A DNA stretch of 64,000 bases from Thelephora terrestris (Eukaryota > Basidiomycota > Agaricomycetes > Thelephorales > Thelephoraceae), in NCBI GenBank assembly GCA_015956445.1, contig WIUZ02000001.1, positions 806,001 through 870,000 of the forward strand, in the 5' to 3' direction. Below, in pieces: positions 32,796 to 42,862 of the stretch. The position numbers and the translations under genes were made by a program. A model generated the notes under the pieces. It worked only from the letters and a program-made list of their open reading frames with translations. It had not been told where the DNA came from and searched no databases. Numbering within the stretch: position 1 is the stretch's first letter; the number at the start of each line of letters is the position of its first letter.

Positions 32796-33171
32796 ACGTG
32801 CTATGAGTTTATCCGAGTGAGACGCGCTTATGTACTGAAGTCGAGGTATTCCACGATGATGATGTTGAACTCCTTCCTAATCGGTCGCACGTGTGAATCA
32901 CGTGCATCCGGTGGTATCCGTTGTTTTCAGTTGTTTGTGGCAAGGCTGAGAGGGCAAGTTGAACAACCAACGGATTCCGACAACGACGAGCAAAAATCGC
33001 CGACGAAAATAATCCCTCGCTCTCGCGCTCTCTTCCGATCTACTGAAATATCGGTGGACGTAGAGGATCAGAGGGTTTTCCTCGGAAAAATCTGATTTGA
33101 AGAGAGAACGACGCGGCGAGCGAGAGCAGACCGACAGACAGCGCGAGTGGCGGCCCGACAGTTAAAGTGGA
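32796..33171. other. Intergenic region before the SAP-kinase gene
   Basis: Acyl-CoA synthetase 3' UTR and kinase promoter. GC-balanced, with no RNA gene or repeat seen. A short CGCTCTCGCGCTCT stretch lies near 33018. Confidence 0.5.
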
Positions 33172-36100
33172 ATGGCCCTGTCCAAGCAAACGAAACGAAA
33201 GAATACGGCGACTCAGACAGCGACAGCGACAGCCAGAAGAGCTTTTTCGACCACCAACCGTAAACTCGATTCATCCTCTCTGCCTTCGCCCCTCTCACCT
33301 TCGCCACCTTCTTCGCGCGTGGCTCTTGTACCCCTCCGCATCAACCTCCGTCGCCTGCCCTCTAGGCAACTGTCTTCATCCAAATCCTCCAATATCGCCA
33401 CCTCCCTCGTTTCCCACCACCCCTCTCCACCATCCTCCCTGGACGAAGACACCATGATGCTCTCTTCCAAGACCTTCGTCAAGGCGGGTACAAAACGGAA
33501 GCGGTCCGTCAGCGGCGCGGAAAACGCGACGACTACCGCCGGGCGCGTCGCCCCCCAGCGCGCAACCCGTGGGACTGTCCCCCGCGGGAGGTTCAAGCGC
33601 CAGAAATCCGAATCGATCCTCGGAAGTAGTGAAAGCGACGAGGATCTCGATGACAGGCTGTCCGTTTCGACCAAGACTACCGAAAACAATTCTGTGGAAG
33701 AAGATGGAGAGGTTGACCTGGTCGACACTGACGATGATGACGATGAGGAGAACAATGAGGAGGACGCTGAGACGGTGGGAAGCGCAATGGAAGTAGACGT
33801 GGACGAAGTGGACGGTCAGGATGACTGGGAGGGTGCTGATTCCGAGAGCGACAGCGCCGCTGGCGATTCTTGTGAGTCTGAACGTTTCCTATGTCAGCCT
33901 CTCCCCTACTGGACGCTCATCTTCGCGTTGCATACCTCGGTCCCTCAGCCGACGAATATTACCTCAATGATGCGAACGTAAAAGAACTTCTCAGGCTACG
34001 AAAGGACGCCCTTGTCCGGTTGTACACATACGCTGGCCTTTCGGACGACTTTGACGCATTAACAAAGCACGACCTGGCCGAAGCCATCATCTCCGCCCGC
34101 GACGATCTTGTAGACCTACCGCCCTCATCGCCTTCAGGATGCACCTCGAGTGATGGCTCATCGGATGATGGCCATTTTGGTGGCGGGGAAGAGACTGATG
34201 CCAGCCACAGATTCAGACCGACCGCCACGAACGGACTCCAGAGACGAGTCACCGTTCACAATGTCACGGCCCAGCCAACACGCAGAGCAGGAAGGACAAT
34301 CTCTCTGGGACAGCTGGACAAGGAGCAGTTTGATACGAAGCTCAATACCGCAATTGCCAAGTACGGTAACCTCGGCGTCAGGTGAGCTGACTCGAATCGG
34401 ATACATCGAGAAGTGCTCTGATAGAGCTTCGATCGACCAGATCGAAGAGTTCTACCACAAAGTCCTCCCCGTCCACTTCGCATGCCTCGTCCTCGCTACC
34501 CTCTCCTCCAGCTACTCGGCAGCGGCTGAGGAAGGTGTCCGCCACCCAAGGTTCGAAGAACGGGAAAGGGAAACAGGTTGATTTTGGTCAGGTTGATGTT
34601 GTGGACATTACCGGCGCCGAGGAAAGCGACCTCACAGATCTTGCTGAACTTGACGACCAAAGCTCGGAATTGCTCAGCCCAAGGCGCTTACGGAGCAAGG
34701 GGGACAAGACTCAACGAAAGTCTGGCGTTGATTCAGGCCGCAAAACCGCCTTTACACAAAAGGCAAAACGGCGTGCTGCGGAACTCCCTCCTCAGGTGGA
34801 GGATGAAGGGCTTCCAGACGTTTCGGACGAGGATGAAGACGAGAACGAGGAACAGCCGGTGTACACCCCATCCAAGGCTGGACCTTCGCGGAACACAGGC
34901 CGTGGAAGGAGGACCCCAGTCAAGTCCCGACTGCGACCTCGGCCAGCTCAGACGCATACGCCTCCAAGCGACGGAGACGACGAAGAAGAAGAGGAGGAAG
35001 AAACGATTGAGGAAGATGCTGAAGAGGGAGATGCTGAGGAGGACCGGGCCGACCTTTCCGACGAAGATACGGAAGCTCCATCAACAAAACCTCGCATTCT
35101 CAGAAGTGGCAAGGTCGTTAGCGCCGGCGAGGCACCCGTTGAGATGGAGGAGGTAGAAGACGAAGAAATATCTGTCGATGGTGATGAGACGATCAACGAC
35201 GAGACTGCGAGCGTTCAATCGGAATCAACGTCCGATATCGAAGGCGAGGAAGAGGATTCAGATATGGAGGGGGACGTAGGCGAAGAGTCCATAGACGAAT
35301 GTGAGCGTCGATTCTTTGCCCCGAGGGGGAGAGCTCAGACTGATCTTGATCGCCATTGGTCTTAGTCGACCTGAGTGCTGCCACATCCAGGTCACTAGTT
35401 CGACTCCGCCGGGATGACCTTGTCAGGCTTTGCGAAGCTCGGGACTTGAATACTTCTGGAAAGAAGGTCCAACTGGCTCGCGCACTGCTTAAATGGCGAG
35501 ATCGCCCTATCCCTGAATCATCGTGCCCCTCGTCAACGGGAACGGTCAGGCCACAAACCCGATCAAGTCGTGGTCGGGGCAGTAAAGGCAAGGGGGAAAC
35601 CCGCGTACACCCTCCACAGACCCCACCGGTATCAAATCCCCGCGACACAGACCCTGATGTCGACTTGGACTTGATCAGCCTGGGTCTACATGATCGGGAG
35701 ATCCCTCCCGACAAGATCACGAAGTTGTCCAAGATCGGGAGTGGCGGATTCAAAGACGTGTTCGTCGGCAAACTGAAAACACGGAGAGTGGCAATCGCAG
35801 AGTTCCGGGGGCAGTTGAACGCAAGTGAGTGTTCAGTCAGGGCGACTGCATTTATGGGATCGTTGACGGGATTTGTTTGATAGTGGATATCAAGGAACTC
35901 AAACTCCTTGGAGATTTCAACCATCCCAATATCGTCAGATTCGTATGTTTAGTGTTACTAGTCTTTCACTGCTTCTGTTGAACCGTACACAGCTGGGCGT
36001 CAGCATCCCGGTCAATACGAGAGAGACCCCCGTCATGATCATCAGCGAACTCTGCTCGAATGGGGACCTGTTCGACTACCTTCGTGGCTCATCGGTACCC

Positions 36101-36736
36101 GCCGTCCGGAGAATGGTGAGTTATTGATTTGATAGGGTACGTTACGGGATACTTATAACACTTTGACTAGGTATGCATGATGCTCGATATCGCCCGCGGG
36201 ATCCAGTACCTCCACAACCATAAGCCATCCGTCATTCACCGAGATTGCAAATCATCCAACATCCTCATCACCAACAAAGGTGTCGCGAAGATCACGGACT
36301 TTGGGCTCGCCAAAGTCAAACAATCAACCCGATCTATGGTTCGAAGTTTGGTCGGGACGGTCAATTGGCAAGCACCAGAGCTGTGGCATCCGCAACCAAA
36401 ATACAATTTCAAGGTCGATGTATTTTCATGCGCGATGGTGTATTGGGAGATGTTTCAATGGCATCTACCGGATCCCAAATATCCCTGGGAGGTCAGTACC
36501 CCGGACCGAGCCTTCTCTCCTCGTCGCTGATGGTAAACTGTTAGGGTATGAACGAGCACGCCATCTATGATATCGTTGGCGCAAAGCGACAGCGACCTGC
36601 TACAGAGGGACTCAAGCGGCAGTGGCGTCCCGAGTTAGTCGACCTGATGGAGCGCATGTGGATTCATGACCCCGCGGAGCGACCAACCATGGACGAGGCC
36701 GCTGCAGAACTGGAAGAGATATTCAATCGCCTCTGA
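33172..36736 (+). CDS. SAP-domain protein kinase (TKL-like) lacking the VAIK lysine
   Basis: The N-terminal 230 residues are basic then very acidic ([18 protein letters not shown]; repeated D/E runs). Two SAP-like helices follow: [20 protein letters not shown] (about 33975) and [20 protein letters not shown] (about 35390), separated by another acidic, AT-hook-like stretch ([16 protein letters not shown]). The kinase domain starts at about 35720. Glycine loop [14 protein letters not shown]; the beta-3 strand is [10 protein letters not shown], with Ala-Glu where VAIK has its lysine. [10 protein letters not shown] (about 36236), TDFGLAKV (about 36294) and the APE-like QAPELWHP are intact, and the last exon (36545-36736) ends [11 protein letters not shown] and acidic parts suggest a chromatin-bound nuclear kinase. 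Start uncertain: ATG 33172, or 33454 ([17 protein letters not shown]). Confidence 0.85.
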
Positions 36737-37122
36737 AGCCTACCACCCCATCGCCCTCTTTCCACTTGCATATCATCGTGATCACTGTTTATTAATACCT
36801 GGTAAATATTTTTTGGATTTCGTTTCCTTCGGACACCTCACCCCAGAAGTCATGTTATCGAGTAGTCACCCCGTAATTGTCTCCCCGTTGCAGTTTCCCT
36901 TTCGTAAATTCCCTCTCTTCGCCCCATTCTCTCTTTTTTCCATGACCGTCCCTTCTGCGTCGCACATCCGTATCAACGTCGTGTCATTCAACCTGCTCGC
37001 GCCCATAGCTGATCCCGTCCTTTGCAAATGCACACAAACAGCAATGTATCTTATTCACACATCCTCACAGCGCAATGTTACAATGCATATATTCTGGAAC
37101 TTGTCAATGAACCAACCCCCAA
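36737..37122. other. Convergent 3' ends of the SAP-kinase and GluRS genes
   Basis: Pyrimidine-rich stretch shared by the two 3' UTRs. No gene or repeat recognised. Confidence 0.55.
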
Positions 37123-39920
37123 CTACGCTTCGTACACGTTGTCTACCTTATACATCTTAAGGCCGTCCGTTTCAAAGTTGACATCCTTGCCGTACACTGG
37201 ATCGACCTTATACATTGATGGCAGATCGGTGTTCGCAGGAGCAGCGGACTGCTGAGGTTGGGGCTGCTTGTCTTTCTTCCCTCCCCCCTTGGCAGGTTTC
37301 TCCTTTGGAATAGGTGTCTCCGATGGGATGTGCTTGCTAGCCAGGCTCGCTTGTTTTCCATCAGGAATATGAATGAACTCCAACCTCTGCGCATCTCCAT
37401 CCCCTGTTGTGCCATCGAAGATGTAGTATCCCTTCCTCTCAAACTGTATTATATCTCCCTTCTTGAGTTCCTTGACGTTCGAATCTGCGTAGGCCTCAAA
37501 CCTGAATTCCGTGACGGGGGAGACGAAGTCCTTCAACTCGTCGTTCTCCTCCAGCTTCTTCTTTGTGATTAGGTAATCATAATCGAGCAAAGTCACATCC
37601 ACGAGGGGGTGCTCAGCCGCCGGTTGGGCGAGCCAGGTAATCTTTTTCTTGGTCTTGCGGAAGTCGCCGTCAAGGTTGAGGTCCATCTCGATGGCCGTCA
37701 CTGTCCCGTCGGCGCCGACAGCCTTGGAACGAACGAAAGCATTGCCCCAGTCCATTAGGGTGATCTAAAAAATGTTCGTCAGCGCGCCGTTCAACCGCCT
37801 GGACGGGAAGGTTAATTTACCTCCTCTTGTTCCTCAAACGATGCAGCATCCTCTTGCTCTAGGAGAATGGTGGACGTATAGACCGTCTGCTTCTCTCCAA
37901 CCTCAGGGTTCTTCTTATGTTTGGGCAAGGTCTTGATTTCAGGTGTGGATGGGCCATCCTTGATCGTAACTGTGACACTGAAAAAGGACATCAGTAGGTC
38001 ACTAATGCACGCTTCGACAAAAAATCATACAGTTTGTCCTTAGAAATAGCCCAGAACCTCGGGGCGATCGGGTCTATGATTTTTTTGTTCAAAGTCCACA
38101 AGGAATCCCACTCCAGGGAAACGATCGCCTGAGATGGACCTTGAGAGAGCATGAACTCCTTGAGTGCTTGTACCGTCATTCCGCGCCGAAGGATGCCTAT
38201 GCGCACCACGTCAACCTGGGATTTAGGCGCACCGCCATTTGTGAGGGTGATAATCGTACCTCTGACTGTGGGGAATCGTGGGTCATCCCACCCGCGAACC
38301 AGGTCATTGTCCACAAACCAATGGAGCTTCCTCTTCGAGAGTAGGGTGTAGATGAAGTTGAGACGGCTGCATCAGGTGAGTCAGCACGAGGACAGAAGGA
38401 AAAGGAAACGAAACCCGCCTGAAGTCCCAAATGTTGACTGGGCGGAGATCCAAAGCCTCTATCATCCAGAAATATTGAGGGTTACGATCCCGGTACTCAT
38501 TCGTCCTCAAGGCATGAGTGACGCCCTCGATTGAGTCGACGACTGGACAGGCGAAATCGTAGGTAGGGTAAATTTTCCATTTATCACTATTGGTCCTTAT
38601 CAATTGGAGTAAAGTGAGAGGAAAGGCGGGGGAACTCGCCCTGTACGATGATGAGGCAGTACGTTGCACCTGTAGATAACAGGATCGCGCATGGCCTTGT
38701 TTAGGTTGTCGACACTGATTTTAGCTCGAATACACCATTTGAGACCGCCGTCGGTGCCTAGTCTCATCTCCTCGAAGTGTTGTAAGGTTTCCTCCACGGA
38801 GTTGTCTCTTCGTTTTGAAGCAATGCCGTCCATCCGTTCCTGGCGCATCTGTAGACGCGCAGTCAGTAACCAAATGTTTTCTAGCGCATCCGACAGACCT
38901 GCATCTGCTCAGTATCGTCTGCATATGCCTTTCCCAGTTTGATCAACTTGACGGCAAGATCATACAGAATATCGAAGTGATCTGAAGTGTGTGAGACCTT
39001 GTCTCCACGGATATCTAGGAGAGCAAGGTCCTCGAGGATAGTCTCCTCGAACTCGGCCTGGATCAAGTTTAGCTCTCAACCTTCCGATTGTCTACACAAT
39101 TCTCTTACCCTCTCTTTTGTCGGGTTCGTATCATCGAACCTGATGAGGAGCTTTCCTTTGTACATCTTGGCGAAATGCTGATTCAAAATCGCAGCTTTGG
39201 TATGCCCAATGTGGAGGTACCCGCTCGGTTCTGGAGGGAACCGTGTCACGACTTCACCCTCCTTTGCACCTTGAAGCCCAAGAGCGAATGAAGCAGCAGC
39301 CTTGTTCGACGATCTCGCTTTGGCTTTCGATTGAACGAGGGCATCGAGAACATTTTTAGTAGTGGAGAGAGTGTCGATGTAGGTGAAAAGCCTCTGTAGG
39401 TGAGGATATTGGCCGCCCTTGGAAAGACCGATCGCCTTGAGGTTGACTGAAGCAAGGGGTTATGCTACGAGATCGACCGCAAGGCGAATGGGGTGCTCAC
39501 CCTTCAGAGCAGCCCAGAGTACGAAATCTGTAGCACCGATATCATGGCCAACCAAGAAAGTTCGGTAGGCCAGGCGATTGTCAAAATCTTCCAGAGCGGC
39601 AACAACCTCCGTGTGGCTGGTCGTCTTAGCAAGAGCTCTGGCTGAAGATACAAGAGCTGGGGTCTGGAGCGCAGGATCAGCCGACCGCTTCAAATGCTTT
39701 CAATATTGGTTCGTACCTTTGTGCTATCGCTGGAGAGTCCGCCAGCCTTGGCCAGCTCTTCAACGATCTTTTCTTCTCCAGAGATCACTGTTCCCCCCAG
39801 ATCAAGGGAGACGTCGGTCGAGGCATCATCGAAAATGAGTTCTGCGTGCTTAGTGTATACCGCCAGAGCAGCTGCAGCATAAGGAAACGGCGATAGCGTT
39901 GACGATAGCGTCAGAGACAT
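37123..39920 (-). CDS. GUS1: Cytosolic glutamyl-tRNA synthetase
   Basis: Charges tRNA-Glu. ATG 39920: [20 protein letters not shown], then a GST-like N-terminal region through about 39470 ([17 protein letters not shown]), used in yeast for docking to Arc1. The class-I HIGH motif is [19 protein letters not shown] (about 39240-39180). Further exons give [25 protein letters not shown]-type segments, and the KMSKR-equivalent [20 protein letters not shown] (about 38345-38285), then PRFPTVRG. The anticodon-binding beta-barrels follow ([40 protein letters not shown]). The end is a Lys/Pro-rich tail and [10 protein letters not shown], stop, with [11 protein letters not shown] just before it: a small internal repeat MYKVD-VY. 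Eukaryotic GlnRS-like (archaeal) type. About nine introns. Confidence 0.92.
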
Positions 39921-40074
39921 TAGATGCGTAAGTAAGCGTCGCTCGCTTGAGTGAGGCGGGTACGATACGATCGAGTCACGGAGAGGATTGACGAAAACGA
40001 AGAGCTATAGTAGATTCGTTTGTAGATTACAACGGTGAAAGTGCTACTTCAGTTACGCCTCAACTACTCCTACA

Positions 40075-42667
40075 CTACGCTTTGAATGTAATCCCCAGAT
40101 TTTCTGCGGCAGCCAGTACAGCCATAAGGCCGGATCCTGTGATATCTGTATCAGCAGCGATACCCCACGTACTGACTTTTTTGGTCTTCCTATCAACCTC
40201 CACCTCATGCGAAAGTTCGACGTAAGAAACGGCCTTGACCTCGGTACCCTCTCCTATCGCGTGTTCCGAATACTCGCGGATCGAGAGCGTGCCACTCTCT
40301 ATCCGAGAGTGTATCGCGGACAAAAATGCGGACAATGGGCCGTTTCCTTCTCCTGAGATGGGAATCTGCTTTCCCTCGACGTCTATGACTCCGCTAAAAG
40401 CCTTCCGTGTGCCGTCCCCAATGGTGTCGACCTTGAATGCTTGAATGGAATACCGACGAATTGGGCCACCGTATTTGTAGGTCTCTCTGAAGAGCTCTAC
40501 GGCGTTCGTGTAGGTTATTTCCCCACCTGAAGTCTCGGCGGTGCGTTGGACGACCTCAAAGAAAGAGGATTGCAGGCGACGAGGAAGTTCCAGATGCAGG
40601 CTGTTGACGATGACGGAAGCGATGTCAGATTGTCCTGACGAGACGTCGAAGCCCACACTGAGCTTGAGTTCCGGAAGGGTACGATCTCCTATGGCGCTGT
40701 TAACCGCGCTGAGGACCGCTCGTAGACCAGATCCAGCGATGTCTGAATCTACTCCAACGCCCCACCAAGATTCGTTTGTCGACCGCGGCCCAGGAGGGAC
40801 GAGCTCGACGTAGGAGGCGGCTTTCGCTGTCTGACCTTCGCCAAGAGTGTGCTCGGTATAGTCCTTGATTGAATAGTCGATCTTCAAGTGGGACTTGAGG
40901 GCATTGAGGAGGGCCGACAGTGGACCGTTACCCTCACCACGGAGAATTCGAAGGGTGCCATCCACATAAATACTTCCATCGAATCTACGCCTCTCCTCTC
41001 CGCCCTCATCCGTGTCGGGGTCAACCGACGGCTCGGACATCAGGCGGAAAGACTTCAACACTAATCGACCTTGGTAACTCCCACCGCCGTAGTGATATAC
41101 CTTCCTGAAAGAAGACGTGATGTCCTCGACGGTGACCTCCCTGGCTTCACGATCTGCGATTGCCTGTATGACCGAGTAAAACGCAATCTGCATCCTACGC
41201 GGCATATCCAGACCCAGATGTTGTTTAATGAGATAGGCGATGCCACCTTTCCCGGATTGGGAGTTGACTCTGATGACGGCCTCGTAGCTGCAACCAATGT
41301 CGGCTGGGTCGATAGGCAAATAGGGAATGTCCCATGTCTTCTTCTCCCCGGACACTTCCGCCTCTTTCCATCTGACGGCCTGGGCTTCGAACCCCTTTTT
41401 GATCGCGTCTTGATGTGAACCGGAGAAGGCGGTGAAGACGAGCTCTCCAGCGTAAGGGTGGCGGGGGTGAATGGGCATATCGTTGCACTTCGTCACGATT
41501 TCGATAATAGCATCGAGATCGGAGAGGTCGACTTGGGGATGGACACCTTGAGTATAGAGGTTCAGAGCCAGGTTCACCAAGTCAACGTTGCCTGTGCGCT
41601 CTCCGTTGCCGAACAGACAGCCCTCGACGCGGTCAGCACCAGCGAGTTGTGCGAGCTCCGCAGCCGCAATTCCAGTTCCTGAGAGGTTTTTTCAGTGAGA
41701 CGACTCTTCGGAAACTCGAACCCCAGATACCTCTGTCATTGTGAGGATGGAGACTGATGAAGATATGATCCCTCTCCGAGATTTTGGAACAGAAATGTTC
41801 GACCTATTTGTTATAAGACTTGGGGCTAGACCGAAGCCTATGACACAAACGCACCAAGTCGGCGTAATGGTTAGGGGGGCCAATTTCCACAGTGGCGGGA
41901 AGGTTGAAGATAATACGATCGTCATGAGCAGGCCCCGCTCTCCCCCAAGCGGTTTTCACGGCTTCACATATTTGAACAGCAAAGTCCGGTTCCGTCTGTG
42001 AGAAAGTCTCCGGACTGTACTCGTATCGGAATTGTGTGCCAAATTTAGCGGTACACTCGTCGGTTAACTGGCGAACGAGTTTCGTGTGCTTGACGGCCAA
42101 TTCGACCGTCTCTTCTTCTGAGTTCTTGAATACAACCTGACGGAAGGTTGGACAAGTGGCGTTGTACATGTGCAGGATAGCTTTCTTGCACCCGGATACG
42201 GATTCTATGGTCCGCCTGATTAGATCTTCGCGGGCCGGAGTCAAGACCTGAAAGTTTTGTGCCAGTGAGTCTGGAAGTTCTTTGACGAGATCACTGGGTT
42301 CACCTGTATCCAAACGTCGTCCGGAATTAAATTCCTTTCAATGAGCAAGCGAACGAAACCGAAGTCCGTGTCACTGGCCGCAGGGTATGCGACCTCGATC
42401 TCCTTGTAACCGCATTTAACGAGGGTCTGGAAGAAGATGGTCTTCTGTTCAACCGTCATTGGGTTCGCGAGGGCCTGGTTTCCATCTCGCAAGTCTGTGG
42501 ACAACCAGATTGGGGATTTCGAGAGGATCTTCGACGGCCATTGTCGGTTTTCGAGCTGCAAGGGAGTGTAAGGCTTGTATTTTTGCGATGGGTCAGTGCT
42601 GCAGGGGGTTTATGAGTCTCTGGTATGACACAAGCGGGCCTAGCAGAGATACGAACAGCATCGGCAT
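40075..42667 (-). CDS. LEU4: 2-isopropylmalate synthase with duplicated C-terminal domain
   Basis: First committed step of leucine synthesis: acetyl-CoA plus 2-oxoisovalerate. Exon 1 is only 11 nt (42667-42657, MPML); exon 2 continues [20 protein letters not shown]. Catalytic motifs: [41 protein letters not shown] and [10 protein letters not shown]. The last exon (41580-40075) holds the end of the TIM barrel ([20 protein letters not shown]), the linker domain ([19 protein letters not shown]), and then two LeuA-type allosteric domains in tandem: [35 protein letters not shown], and again [51 protein letters not shown]. No clear mitochondrial presequence at the short N-terminus. A TGAGTCA site and TATA box lie just upstream. 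Confidence 0.92.
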
Positions 42668-42715
42668 GGTGGATTTTTGGGGTCTTACATACAAGGAACG
42701 GAGTGGGGAGTGATT

Positions 42716-42721
42716 TTTATA
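42716..42721 (-). promoter_or_regulatory. TATA box of LEU4
   Basis: TATAAA read on the minus strand, 49 bp before the LEU4 ATG and 17 bp downstream of the TGAGTCA site: the order expected of an activated fungal promoter. Confidence 0.5.
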
Positions 42722-42737
42722 AAGTCAAAAAACTGAC

Positions 42738-42744
42738 TGAGTCA
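42738..42744 (-). promoter_or_regulatory. Gcn4/Cpc1-type site before LEU4
   Basis: Perfect TGAGTCA (TGACTCA on the coding strand) 71 bp upstream of the LEU4 ATG. This is the binding site of the bZIP factor Gcn4/Cpc1 of general amino-acid control in fungi. A Leu3-type CCGG-N4-CCGG box was not found. Function is inferred. Confidence 0.6.
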
Positions 42745-42862
42745 CAAGGTCCGGCTAGACGGACGGGGGACAACTTGGTGCATGTACGTCAGGTTTAAGG
42801 ATTCATTACGGGGAAAAACTACCGGTAGTAGGGTCAGGTGAATTACAGCTAAGAAGAAATCA

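Noticed and set aside
33213-33755. 180-codon open frame antisense to the SAP-kinase N-terminus
   Set aside because: Ser-rich mirror of an acidic/Ser coding stretch (codons GAG/GAC read as CTC/GTC); no family likeness or splice partners.
34578-35156. 192-codon alternative frame inside the SAP-kinase
   Set aside because: Low-complexity Arg/Lys/Thr shadow of the acidic GA-rich coding frame.
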